Shown here: piece after piece, positions 7,575 to 14,499 of the stretch
How the letters are laid out: the number at the start of each line of letters is the position of its first letter
Numbering within the stretch: the stretch's first letter is position 1
Assembly (NCBI GenBank): GCA_018698915.1
Contig: JABIPN010000035.1
Span: 1 to 38,813, forward strand
Source of the DNA: Candidatus Woesearchaeota archaeon
GTDB taxonomy: Archaea; Nanobdellota; Nanobdellia; UBA10117; ARS21
Direction: 5' to 3'
DNA length: 38,813 nt
Notes under the pieces: model-generated
The model's input: only the letters and a program-made list of their open reading frames with translations
Database searches by the model: none
What the model was told of the DNA's origin: nothing
Made by a program: the position numbers and the translations under genes

Positions 7575-8015
7575 ATGGCTGGAGATTCTACTGTTCAATC
7601 TGGTGCCGCTTGGCCACCTGAATCAACAAATTCTAGGACTTCAAAGCGAAAGACTTCTCGGCGAAGACCCACTTCGGCACGTAAAATTACTTCTAAACCT
7701 AAACTTACTAAAAGAAGAGTAACTAAGCGAAAGAACGAGAATTATTTGACTGCAGCAATATCTGATATTGGTAAAGAACTTAGAAGACTCACTTCTGGTA
7801 AAACTAAGTTACAAGGCCGTCTTAATAGGTCCAGAAAGGACTTACTTGGTCTAAAGGCAAAAGAAGACAATATTAGAGATAGATTAACTAAATTAATTGC
7901 AAAAGAAGGTCCAATTCATGAGCATCAACGGCTTTTGAAGCAGTCACTAACTAATATTAAAAATAAGATATTGAAAGTCAAGAAAATTCGAGAAGAAATT
8001 CGAGATCCAGAATAA
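7575..8015 (+). CDS. Highly basic linker plus coiled-coil protein, cytoplasmic
   Basis: 146 residues from ATG 7575. TTATAAA (7544-7550) is centred 28 nt upstream, so this leaderless start is preferred over the ATG at 7530 that overlaps the upstream gene. Residues about 20-55 are a disordered Lys/Arg/Ser/Thr stretch (SKRKTSRRRPTS and similar), and about 60-140 is a charged coiled coil. There is no membrane segment. The basic tail could bind DNA, RNA or acidic phospholipid heads; the coiled coil could pair with the cytoplasmic coils of the neighbouring membrane proteins. No recognised family. Confidence 0.65.
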   Translation: MAGDSTVQSGAAWPPESTNSRTSKRKTSRRRPTSARKITSKPKLTKRRVTKRKNENYLTAAISDIGKELRRLTSGKTKLQGRLNRSRKDLLGLKAKEDNIRDRLTKLIAKEGPIHEHQRLLKQSLTNIKNKILKVKKIREEIRDPE

Positions 8016-8016
8016 A

Positions 8017-8030
8017 TTTTTTTATTTTTT
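8017..8030 (+). terminator. T-rich terminator after the surface-protein cluster
   Basis: Seven T then six T separated by one A, immediately after the stop codon at 8015. This is the kind of coding-strand T tract at which archaeal RNA polymerase stops. It marks the end of the surface-protein unit before the regulator region. Confidence 0.45.
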
Positions 8031-8062
8031 CAGATTTAGTAAGGTTTTTATTGTTCAGACGA

Positions 8063-8133
8063 GTTAAACTATTGTTAAACACATGTTAAACACATCCAAT
8101 CAGATGTTGAACAAGTCTAAACGTGTTTAAACA
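8063..8133 (+). promoter_or_regulatory. Phased array of TGTTAAACA-type binding sites upstream of the wHTH gene
   Basis: GTTAAAC at 8063; two perfect tandem copies of TGTTAAACACA at 8073-8083 and 8084-8094; TGTTGAACA at 8105-8113; and the perfect palindrome TGTTTAAACA at 8124-8133, ending 4 nt before the start codon. Spacings of about 11, 11, 21 and 19 bp put most sites on one face of the helix. The half-site resembles TGTTAAC in the operators at 2174-2230. It probably binds the product of the following gene (autoregulation) or the neighbouring recombinase; neither can be decided from sequence. Confidence 0.7.
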
Positions 8134-8655
8134 GAAGATGGTCATTAGAAAAGCACTAAGAAAACTTTTGAGAAGGAAGAAAAGAACTAAAACTCTAGAA
8201 AAGGAAGAAGTAGATAAACACAAAGTCCTCAGAAGTTGGGAAGATATTTATGGAGAACTAAGTGAACATCCTTTAACTCAAGCAAAGATAATTAATGAAC
8301 AACTATTACATTCTACTAATGATGCTTTGAATGAGATAAACAATAAGTTAGATATTTTAGATGAAAGAGTTGGTTCTTTAGAACGTAAGAGACCTGTCGT
8401 TAGACGTAAGGATGATAAACTTCCTTTAGTTGTTATTCCTCGTGCAAATTTATCAAACCAAGAAGAACAGATTGTTCAACTAATTGAAGCTCAAAACGAA
8501 GTAGATGCAAAGACTGTTGCACAGAAGTTTAATATATCTAGATCAAACTCAAGTTTGAAATTGAATAAATTACATAATTGGGGTTTCTTAGCAAAACGAT
8601 TAGATGAGAAAAGCGTTTTCTTTAGAATAAAGTAGTTGTTAAACACGTGTTTAGA
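8116..8655. repeat. Imperfect inverted repeats flanking the winged-helix gene
   Basis: The left copy (8116-8133) reads TCTAAACGTGTTTAAACA. The reverse complement of the right copy (8638-8655) reads TCTAAACACGTGTTTAAC followed by A. They align over about 17 bases with two short gaps. The right copy contains the perfect palindrome TAAACACGTGTTTA (8640-8653) and overlaps the stop codon of the recombinase. They may be recombination arms or operator copies. Confidence 0.5.
8138..8635 (+). CDS. Winged-helix regulator with basic N terminus and central coiled coil
   Basis: 165 residues from ATG 8138. The N terminus is very basic (about 1-25). Residues about 55-90 are a coiled coil (NEINNKLDILDERVGSLE). 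Residues about 105-165 are a winged helix (LSNQEEQIVQLIEAQNEVDAK, then recognition helix SRSNSSLKLNKLHNWGF). There is no membrane segment. Unlike most neighbours no TATA box sits 26 nt upstream of the ATG; a T-rich box near 8044 would give a leader of about 65 nt carrying several operators. Its own control by the 8063-8133 array is likely. The gene is flanked by related inverted sequences and faces the recombinase gene. Confidence 0.75.
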   Translation: MVIRKALRKLLRRKKRTKTLEKEEVDKHKVLRSWEDIYGELSEHPLTQAKIINEQLLHSTNDALNEINNKLDILDERVGSLERKRPVVRRKDDKLPLVVIPRANLSNQEEQIVQLIEAQNEVDAKTVAQKFNISRSNSSLKLNKLHNWGFLAKRLDEKSVFFRIK

Positions 8656-9457
8656 GTTCATCCAAAGGTGAACGAACTTGTTTGAGTTCTTTATTTGAAA
8701 TATGTGTATATATTTGAGTGGTGTTTAGATTAGAATGTCCCAATAATACTTGAATCTTTCTAATATCTGTTCCGTTTTCTAGTAAATGTGTTGCAAAAGA
8801 ATGCCTTAGTGTATGTACATGCACGTTCTTGTTTATCTGTGCACCTTTTGCTATTTTTGTCACTATATTTTGTATTTGTCTTACCGATATTGGCCTGTCT
8901 TCATCCCTTCCCGGAAAGAGGTACTTGTTCTCATTTGTAATATACTTTTGAAGGTCCCTGCATAAGTCTTCAGACAGTATAATCATCCGATCCTTCTGTC
9001 CTTTACCTTTACGCACCCAACCGATATGCTGAGACAACTCTAAATCATTTACTTTGAGCTTTTGCAGTTCAGATAGGCGCAAACCAGATGAATAAAGCAG
9101 TTTAATCATTAGCTTATGTTTTGGATCTGTTGCAGATAGAATCATTCTCTTCACCTCCTCCTTTGTGAGTACCACAGGTAATGTTTTTGGTATCTTCGGC
9201 GCCTTAATTTTGATGTTTTTTCCTAGAACTTCGTTATGATAGAATATCAATGAGGCTCTAACTAATGCGATCGATGCCAGAGAGTATCTTTTTTGAGAAA
9301 TAAGAGTGCCCAAGTACTCCTTTATCTCTCTTTGAGTAACTTCTTTTGGGTGCTTTTTTAGAGTTTCATCAAATTTTCGGTTATGGAATAAGTAAGCTTT
9401 GATTGTATCTGCAGAAAAACCTCGAATTTTTAATTCAGATTCTAATCGATGGAGCAT
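8651..9457 (-). CDS. xerA: Tyrosine site-specific recombinase, XerA type
   Basis: 268 residues. An N-terminal SAM-like core-binding domain (1-85) precedes the catalytic domain with R127 (SGLRLSEL), a Lys in the KGKGQKDR beta hairpin (about 150-155), H215-x-x-R218 (HTLRHSFATH), H241 (LLGHSNLNTT) and nucleophile Y250. The C terminus VRSPLDEL is typical of archaeal XerA, which resolves chromosome dimers at dif; closely related enzymes act as integrases. Length fits XerA. A TTTATTAA box (9479-9486) about 25 nt upstream implies a leaderless mRNA; an inverted repeat covers this box. It converges on the winged-helix gene with 15 bp between stops. Confidence 0.9.
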   Translation of the reverse strand: MLHRLESELKIRGFSADTIKAYLFHNRKFDETLKKHPKEVTQREIKEYLGTLISQKRYSLASIALVRASLIFYHNEVLGKNIKIKAPKIPKTLPVVLTKEEVKRMILSATDPKHKLMIKLLYSSGLRLSELQKLKVNDLELSQHIGWVRKGKGQKDRMIILSEDLCRDLQKYITNENKYLFPGRDEDRPISVRQIQNIVTKIAKGAQINKNVHVHTLRHSFATHLLENGTDIRKIQVLLGHSNLNTTQIYTHISNKELKQVRSPLDEL

Positions 9458-9481
9458 ATTATTAATTGCGTTTAATGTTAA

Positions 9482-9546
9482 TAAATTAGCCCTTTTTCTA
9501 CCCTATATTTTGCTAATTTACCCTACCCTTGAGGCGAAAATAGGGG
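9482..9546 (-). promoter_or_regulatory. Inverted repeats over the recombinase promoter
   Basis: TAAATTAGC (9482-9490) and its exact reverse complement GCTAATTTA (9512-9520) are separated by 21 bp; the first arm overlaps the minus-strand TATA box of the recombinase gene. A second imperfect pair, CCCTATATTTTGC (9501-9513) and GCGAAAATAGGG (about 9534-9545), interlocks with it. This could be an operator or a recombinase-bound site. The 21-bp gap is longer than a usual dif spacer. Confidence 0.45.
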
Positions 9547-9559
9547 TCTCGTAAAGCGT

Positions 9560-9865
9560 TTAAGGCGGAGTAATTCTTGTAAAAAAATCCTTGGCAGCTT
9601 TCAAAGATTCTTTACCATGATGTTCAGTTTTTCTATCGAGAATATGTTCAGATTCAATTAACAACTTATTAATTTGTATATATTGGTCATGTTCTGATCC
9701 TGGAATTGCTCTGAGGTTTCTAAATACTTCTTTTTCTAACTGATGTACTCTATTCATATGAGTTCTTGCAAAATGTTTATTGTAGTTACTAACTCGCTTC
9801 AATCTAAATAACTCTATTTGCTTTATCCAGTCGGACAAGTAGTTGTATAGTTCTTGTTTGGACAT
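9560..9865 (-). CDS. Small all-helical protein of unknown function
   Basis: 101 residues, predicted to be almost entirely helical and charged, with many His, Lys, Arg and Glu (LYNYLSDWIKQIELFRLKRV). There is no signal peptide or membrane helix. A CCTTATTAATC box on the minus strand (about 9885-9892) lies about 23 nt upstream of the ATG. It is co-directional with the recombinase, about 100 bp upstream of it. No family recognised. Confidence 0.6.
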   Translation of the reverse strand: MSKQELYNYLSDWIKQIELFRLKRVSNYNKHFARTHMNRVHQLEKEVFRNLRAIPGSEHDQYIQINKLLIESEHILDRKTEHHGKESLKAAKDFFTRITPP

Positions 9866-10220
9866 GTAGTAGTAGGGGATCAGAGATTAATAAGGATTAT
9901 CTCTGAATAAACTCTAGTTCGCATAACATACATTAAACGCACTCAGAATTTAGAAAGTGAGTTTTTGGAAAATAGGTGGGATATTTTTGCAAATTTTGGT
10001 ATTTTGAAAAATTTCTCAAATTTACTTTAATTATTTTCAATATTGTAAATAATATATATAAATTTTAATAATTTCTTAAAAGTTTTAATAAGAATTTGAA
10101 GTATTTAGGATCTAAAAAATAAGTAAAAAATGCAAAAATTAACATATTTAATTTCAATATTGAAAGAAATTAATTAAGAATCTTATTTATTTTCAATATT
10201 AACAATAAATAGGTAAAAAA
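9866..10220. other. 355-nt very A+T-rich intergenic stretch with repeated TTTCAATATT
   Basis: No credible gene in either strand. It contains TTTTCAATATTGTAAA (10034-10049), the perfect palindrome TTTCAATATTGAAA (10152-10165) and TTTTCAATATTAACAA (10190-10205) within long A/T runs. The layout (clustered dyads in melt-prone DNA) could be a regulatory or replication-origin-like region, but no orc1/cdc6 gene is in the window. The strand direction of the flanking genes does not change here. Confidence 0.4.
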
Positions 10221-11042
10221 TTATTTGTAAAATTCAATAGTTTTTTTCAAACCAACTTCTAAGTCAGTTTTTGGAGTCCAATTTAGCTCAGTTTTGGCTT
10301 TTGAAATGTCTGCACAGGAGTAAAATAGGTCTCCGTAACGTGTTTTTCTTAATATAATTTCAGAATCAGAGTCACACAATTTAATGATTAATTTAGCTAA
10401 ATCGATTAGTTTTATACTATTTCCTGATCCAATATTGAATATTTTATCTGATCCTGAATAGTTCATTGCAGCAATATTTGCATCCACAATATCATCTATA
10501 TATACAAAATCGCGCGATTGATTACCCTCACCATATATGATTAATGGTTCTCCTGCTAGCGCTTTTTTGATAAAAATGGAGATAACTCCTGCATATTCTG
10601 TGCTTTGCCCCGGACCATAAACATTGAAATATCTTAGAGAGATTCCTTTCCATTTACTAATTTTATTTTCTCCATCAATTTTGTTTTGAGCATAATTAGA
10701 TTCAGGATTTAAATTATCATCTTCAGCAACTTTTCGATCATATTCTCCATAAACTGCTGCACTACTTGAGAATATTATTTTTGTGTTTAGAGCCTTTAAC
10801 TGTGCAAGGTTATCAGTACCTACAACATTTACTTCATAATACTCGTCTGGTTTTTCTTGGCTTTCTGGAACACTAATCTTGGCTGCAGTGTGGAATACAA
10901 CAGCTATGCCGTTTAGAGCTTCGGAAAAATTAGCATAATGTAGAATGTCTTGACCTGATTTTTTATCATAAGATTCACAATTCAATCTTTGAACAATTTT
11001 ACTTCCAATAAATCCTTCGCCACCAGTAACTAAATATTTCAT
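10221..11042 (-). CDS. NAD-dependent sugar-nucleotide epimerase/dehydratase (extended SDR)
   Basis: 273 residues. Rossmann motif TGGEGFIG at 6-13; catalytic FSSSAAVYG (91-99) and Y117-x3-K121 (NYAQNK) of extended short-chain dehydrogenases; ISLRYFNVYGPGQ and RDFVYIDD as in GalE and related UDP-glucose 4-epimerases. It is slightly shorter than the usual 300-330 residues. It would make sugar nucleotides for glycans, consistent with the heavily sequon-rich surface proteins nearby. The minus-strand TATA box at about 11068 is shared with the divergent gene at 11095. Exact substrate not decidable. Confidence 0.9.
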   Translation of the reverse strand: MKYLVTGGEGFIGSKIVQRLNCESYDKKSGQDILHYANFSEALNGIAVVFHTAAKISVPESQEKPDEYYEVNVVGTDNLAQLKALNTKIIFSSSAAVYGEYDRKVAEDDNLNPESNYAQNKIDGENKISKWKGISLRYFNVYGPGQSTEYAGVISIFIKKALAGEPLIIYGEGNQSRDFVYIDDIVDANIAAMNYSGSDKIFNIGSGNSIKLIDLAKLIIKLCDSDSEIILRKTRYGDLFYSCADISKAKTELNWTPKTDLEVGLKKTIEFYK

Positions 11043-11060
11043 GAGTTTGTCTCATCAAAG

Positions 11061-11072
11061 AAATTAATAAAT
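11061..11072. promoter_or_regulatory. Single TATA element shared by two divergent leaderless genes
   Basis: AAATTAATAAAT lies between the epimerase start (11042, minus) and the regulator start (11095, plus). It reads TTAATAAA on plus and TTTATTAATT on minus, is centred near 11068, and is 26-27 nt from each start codon. Only 52 nt separate the genes, leaving no room for two independent boxes. Confidence 0.6.
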
Positions 11073-11094
11073 ACTTCCATGAGCTAGAATTATT

Positions 11095-11532
11095 ATGGTT
11101 AAGAAGAGTCTTCGAGATATTCCGTTGCAGGAGATAACTTTGCGTAAATATGAACAACCTTTTGGACTGGATGATAGAGAACTTTCTAGGAAATTTCTTT
11201 TGTCAATTGGATTATTACAACCCGGAGAAAGTAGAGATATTATTGTAGATATATTTGAATTGTTTGTCAAAGCTCGAAAGCTAAACAAACCTTTGGAAGT
11301 AGAGTTTATTGTCAACGAACTTGAAGGAAAGAACGGTGCTTCAGCTCCGAATGTGTCTAGACAACTTAAACGGCTCAGAGATATGAAATTGATTGAAAAA
11401 ATTCATGCAGGATATCGAATAACTGAGTTCGGAAAGATTGATAATATTGTTTCAAATTTTGTTATCCCTTTCGTGATAAATCAGAGTTCGGAAAGGCTAA
11501 GTGAGTATGCAAAAGAACTTGACAGAAGATAA
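11095..11532 (+). CDS. Winged-helix transcriptional regulator
   Basis: 145 residues. Residues about 60-120 form a MarR/ArsR-like winged helix: ...ASAPNVSRQLKRLRDMKLIE as helix-turn-helix, then KIHAGYRIT as wing. N- and C-terminal helices may dimerise. Leaderless start at ATG 11095, 27 nt from the shared TATA box with the divergent epimerase, which makes the epimerase its most likely target. Ligand unknown. Confidence 0.7.
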   Translation: MVKKSLRDIPLQEITLRKYEQPFGLDDRELSRKFLLSIGLLQPGESRDIIVDIFELFVKARKLNKPLEVEFIVNELEGKNGASAPNVSRQLKRLRDMKLIEKIHAGYRITEFGKIDNIVSNFVIPFVINQSSERLSEYAKELDRR

Positions 11533-11563
11533 GGTTTATAAACCAAATATGGCGAAAAATAGT

Positions 11564-11857
11564 ATGTTAAACAGATTACCAAAGGATGACTTGATTGGAA
11601 GAATTAGAAAAGGCATTGATGATGAAGGTAATAAGCGTGATCTTTTTTGGCCAAAAGTTTCTGAACTAAGAGTCTTAGGATTAAGACTGCCAATTTATGC
11701 TCAGTTACCAAAATTTACTAGGAATAAGGATAATCCAGAATCTACCGGAAAAGTAGCTCTAAATGATAGAATAAAAACATATTACGGTAATGTAAAAATT
11801 GTAGGAACTAAAGTTTACTTGTCAAGAACTATAGATTCTTTAGAAGAGTTAATGTAA
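11564..11857 (+). CDS. Conserved small protein of unknown function
   Basis: 97 residues from ATG 11564. TTTATAAA (11535-11542) is centred 26 nt upstream, so this leaderless start is preferred to ATG 11549 or 11501, the latter overlapping the upstream gene. The protein is basic, mixed alpha/beta, with GLRLPIYAQLPKFTR and VKIVGTKVYLSR. No motif or family recognised. It follows the regulator gene and converges with the gene at 11870, 12 nt away. Confidence 0.6.
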   Translation: MLNRLPKDDLIGRIRKGIDDEGNKRDLFWPKVSELRVLGLRLPIYAQLPKFTRNKDNPESTGKVALNDRIKTYYGNVKIVGTKVYLSRTIDSLEELM

Positions 11858-11869
11858 GAACCGAAATTC

Positions 11870-12157
11870 TTACATTAATAATTTGCCAAGATCTTCAAAC
11901 TTATTTGCAACCTTTTCACCCTTTCCAGTTAGTTGGACAATCTTAAGTCGACCTTTCTTTTCAAATCGAACTAGACCTTGTTGTTCCATCTTTTGAAGTA
12001 AGTGAACAGTGTGTGAGTATGTGCATCGTGCTTCCTTAGCTAACATAGAAGGATATTTATTTGTGTTTTGCCTAGTAAGACAAAGTAACAGTTCAACGGG
12101 CTTATCCCTCAAAAATATTTCAAAACTTTTTCCTTTTTTCCACCATAAAATTGCCAT
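11870..12157 (-). CDS. Small MarR-like winged-helix regulator
   Basis: 95 residues, essentially only a winged helix: recognition region CTYSHTVHLLQKMEQQGLV followed by wing RFEKKGRLKIVQLTGKG. A TATATATA-like element on the minus strand (about 12177-12184) lies about 24 nt upstream. Single-domain DNA-binding protein; target unknown. Confidence 0.75.
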   Translation of the reverse strand: MAILWWKKGKSFEIFLRDKPVELLLCLTRQNTNKYPSMLAKEARCTYSHTVHLLQKMEQQGLVRFEKKGRLKIVQLTGKGEKVANKFEDLGKLLM

Positions 12158-12254
12158 AATTACTTGTATAGAGAAAGATATATAACAGTTTCTTCAAGTC
12201 TTTCGTAGTGTGGTTTTTATTACTAAAAAATGTAATCACTAAGCAGAAGTTGTT

Positions 12255-12659
12255 TTACTGCTTAGGATTTACTCGTGGTAATTGTAAGGGTACTGGAAGT
12301 CCAAGTGTTTTTGATAGTGGAATTGCAGTTATTAAACCAACTTCAAAGATTCGATTTAATAGGGAAGGGAATACATTATCATTAATTTTTTTGTCCTTTT
12401 TCCATTCCTTCTGAAGTCGTTTTAATTCTTCATCTTCACCAGTTATGAATAATGAACCTTCAAGATTAATATGTCCAGATTTTCCATAGGATATATTGAA
12501 AGTAAAATCAACTAATGCTCCTTCTTTCTTTTCACCTGCAGCAAAAATCTCTTCACTTGAAATTTTTGTGATTTCAGGTTTAGTTTCAATTTTAAGTCCT
12601 CGTTTAAGTTTTCCGCGTTTGGCGTCAACTTTTGTAATTTTGTCTCCAACAATCATCAT
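12255..12659 (-). CDS. Conserved archaeal protein of unknown function
   Basis: 134 residues; soluble. The middle (50-85) looks like a beta sheet (ALVDFTFNISYG, HINLEGSLFITG), followed by a charged helix and a C-terminal NRIFEVGLITAIPLSKTLGLPVPLQLP. The strand-then-helix plan and the position of LP-rich C terminus faintly recall SecB-like chaperone folds, but this is only a hint. A TTTAAA box lies about 24 nt upstream on the minus strand. No confident family. Confidence 0.65.
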   Translation of the reverse strand: MMIVGDKITKVDAKRGKLKRGLKIETKPEITKISSEEIFAAGEKKEGALVDFTFNISYGKSGHINLEGSLFITGEDEELKRLQKEWKKDKKINDNVFPSLLNRIFEVGLITAIPLSKTLGLPVPLQLPRVNPKQ

Positions 12660-12700
12660 TGTGATATTATCGAGTTCTTTAAACTTTTAAAGATTGTTAT

Positions 12701-13855
12701 TCAGAATTTATTTTTTATTTTGAATATATAATAGAGATATGTTCCAATTAATGCTAATAATCCGGCAATAGCCATTGAAGTTAATAATTTTTTGCGTTGC
12801 TCTGAAATATCTGATTTCAATAAACAAGTATTGTCAGATTTACACGCACCTAACTGACATTGATAGTCTCCAATACATGAAGTACCACCTGCTTTTTGAG
12901 GTTTCCAAGTTTTACCATCACAAAAATATTTGTTTTCTATAGCTCCTTCATTTAAACAAGTACTAAGAGTTTTAGTTGTTTCTTTAATTTTAGATTCTTC
13001 AGTTTTTATATAACAGTCAGGATCATCAGGAAGAAAACAACCCGCTGGACAATAATTATCATTACTTTTACATTCAACAGTAAGTTCATTTAAACATGTT
13101 CGAACTATTGTACCATCGCCTGAACACAAATCAATTGTCGCATCATCATCGTCAACACAATCTAAATGAGTTAAACAAGTATTATCTATTGAACAATCAG
13201 CATCATGAATTGTTCCGTAAAGTTTTTGGTCATTTTTACAACCTAGTGGGCAAAAATTATCACCAGATTTACAATCAGTAATTGGTTCATATCTACAACT
13301 AGCTTGTTCATTATAGGATCCATCACAACTATCTGTAGTTCCGGGATTGTCATCATCACATTCTGAATCGCGTTCACATTTATCTTGCAATACACAATCA
13401 TAATCTGTTAGTTTACTGCAGAATTCGGGACAATAACCATCATTGTCAGTACAGGAAGCAATAGTTTCATATGAACATTTGTTTATGCTTTCCATACAAG
13501 AATCAATTGTAGATTTTAATTGATCATCACAATCTAAATCAGTATAACATTCAATTCTTTGAATTACATGAATCAAAAGAGTAGCATAATTTGTTTTTTG
13601 TTCTGAGATATATACTGTTGCATTAACCGTAATATTTACTTTATCTATTGATTTATTTTCGTAGAGATCTAAGATTTCCCCGTTGTTATCAACATCAACT
13701 CTAATCTGTGTTTCTGACAAAACATCTAATAAGGTAATATTTCTTCCTGCAAGTACTATAGATTCTCCTTCAGCTAAAGTTACTTGATCTGATGCGATAT
13801 AGCTTGCGCTTAGAACTGTAGGGATAAGTAATAACAATAACAGGAGTTTTTTCAT
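12701..13855 (-). CDS. Cysteine-rich anchored surface protein with three tandem Asp/Cys repeats
   Basis: 384 residues. Signal peptide 1-17 (VLSA); N-terminal beta domain to about 100; three repeats at about 103-154, 160-221 and 227-281. Each pairs a xDCxDDxxxxTxDxC unit with CxxxDxxCPxxC...DxDC. The Asp-rich loops resemble calcium-binding loops seen in secreted Cys-rich repeats, so metal-stabilised stalks are likely. A fourth Cys-rich segment (300-344), a transmembrane helix at about 359-378 and a basic tail complete it. A TTTATATTAA box (13876-13885) lies 25 nt upstream, immediately after tRNA-Gln. It lies outside the main surface cluster but has the same exported anchored design. Confidence 0.8.
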   Translation of the reverse strand: MKKLLLLLLLIPTVLSASYIASDQVTLAEGESIVLAGRNITLLDVLSETQIRVDVDNNGEILDLYENKSIDKVNITVNATVYISEQKTNYATLLIHVIQRIECYTDLDCDDQLKSTIDSCMESINKCSYETIASCTDNDGYCPEFCSKLTDYDCVLQDKCERDSECDDDNPGTTDSCDGSYNEQASCRYEPITDCKSGDNFCPLGCKNDQKLYGTIHDADCSIDNTCLTHLDCVDDDDATIDLCSGDGTIVRTCLNELTVECKSNDNYCPAGCFLPDDPDCYIKTEESKIKETTKTLSTCLNEGAIENKYFCDGKTWKPQKAGGTSCIGDYQCQLGACKSDNTCLLKSDISEQRKKLLTSMAIAGLLALIGTYLYYIFKIKNKF

Positions 13856-13886
13856 GTATTTTGTAACTATTTGATTAATATAAATC

Positions 13887-13959
13887 TAGCCCCGCCCGGA
13901 TTTGAACCGGGGTCCTCTGGCCCAGAACCGGAGATGATTGACCGCTACACTACGGGGCT
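13887..13959 (-). tRNA. tRNA-Gln (anticodon CTG)
   Basis: 73 nt. Acceptor AGCCCCG/CGGGGCT (A1-U72) with discriminator A; Glu/Gln-type D arm (GTGT...ATCAT); loop TTCTGGG with anticodon CTG; 4-nt variable loop; T stem CCCGG/CCGGG with TTCAAAT. The anticodon stem TCCGG/CCAGA has a C29-A41 mismatch (plus-strand bases 13930 and 13918). A TTTATAAATA box (13981-13990) lies 26 nt upstream. No intron and no encoded CCA. Confidence 0.93.
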
Positions 13960-14031
13960 ATGAACCTGTTCAAAATTATCTATTTATAAATATCTCGGAA
14001 TCCTTATAAATTAATATCTCATAATAATTTT

Positions 14032-14499
14032 ATGAATGTATTTCTTGAAATTTTAATTCATCCAATATTGGTAGTTAGTTTAATTTCGGGAGCACTGTCT
14101 CAACTTATAAAAATGATTTTGGTTTCAATTAGATTTAGAAAACTTACGCTTGAGGTTTTTTGGAAAGGTTATGGAAACAAAGCAGGTATGCCTAGTTCAC
14201 ATACTGCGTTTATGGCTTCTGCTACCACTGCAATTTATATTTTGGATGGCGGAGTTACAAATTTGTTCATGCTAGCAGTAGTTACTACACTCATTGTAAT
14301 ACAGACAGTTGTTGATCTAAAATTTCATTTTGATAAGGCTTCGGAATATATTAATGAAATGTTTGATGTTGTTTTTGATTTTAAGGAAGATGCCTGGACA
14401 AAATTTGAACATGTTGTGGGACACACTTACAATCAAATAATTGTTGGTGCTTTTGTAGGAATTTATACCACTCTCAAAATTATGCCAATGTTATTATAA
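14032..14499 (+). CDS. DUF212 / divergent PAP2-family membrane protein
   Basis: 155 residues with three to four membrane helices. Conserved GMPSSHT (52-58) and VVGHTYNQIIVG near the C terminus are the signature of the DUF212 (YuiD-like) branch of acid-phosphatase/PAP2 proteins, which dephosphorylate lipid or isoprenoid phosphates. Substrate here unknown. A TTATAAATT box about 26 nt upstream gives a leaderless start. It overlaps the 3' end of the convergent DUF424 gene by 6 nt. Confidence 0.88.
   Translation: MNVFLEILIHPILVVSLISGALSQLIKMILVSIRFRKLTLEVFWKGYGNKAGMPSSHTAFMASATTAIYILDGGVTNLFMLAVVTTLIVIQTVVDLKFHFDKASEYINEMFDVVFDFKEDAWTKFEHVVGHTYNQIIVGAFVGIYTTLKIMPMLL

Noticed and set aside
9482-9520. 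The 9-bp inverted repeat as a dif site
   Set aside because: A dif site has about 11-bp arms around a 6-8 bp centre; here the centre is 21 bp and the arm covers a promoter.
11565-11573. Another TGTTAAACA match at the start codon of the gene at 11564
   Set aside because: A lone 9-mer of this composition is expected about once by chance in a window of this size; no other copies are near it.
12208-12414. Plus-strand open frame overlapping the gene at 12255-12659
   Set aside because: The minus-strand gene has a promoter and protein-like composition; the plus frame is hydrophobic shadow translation.
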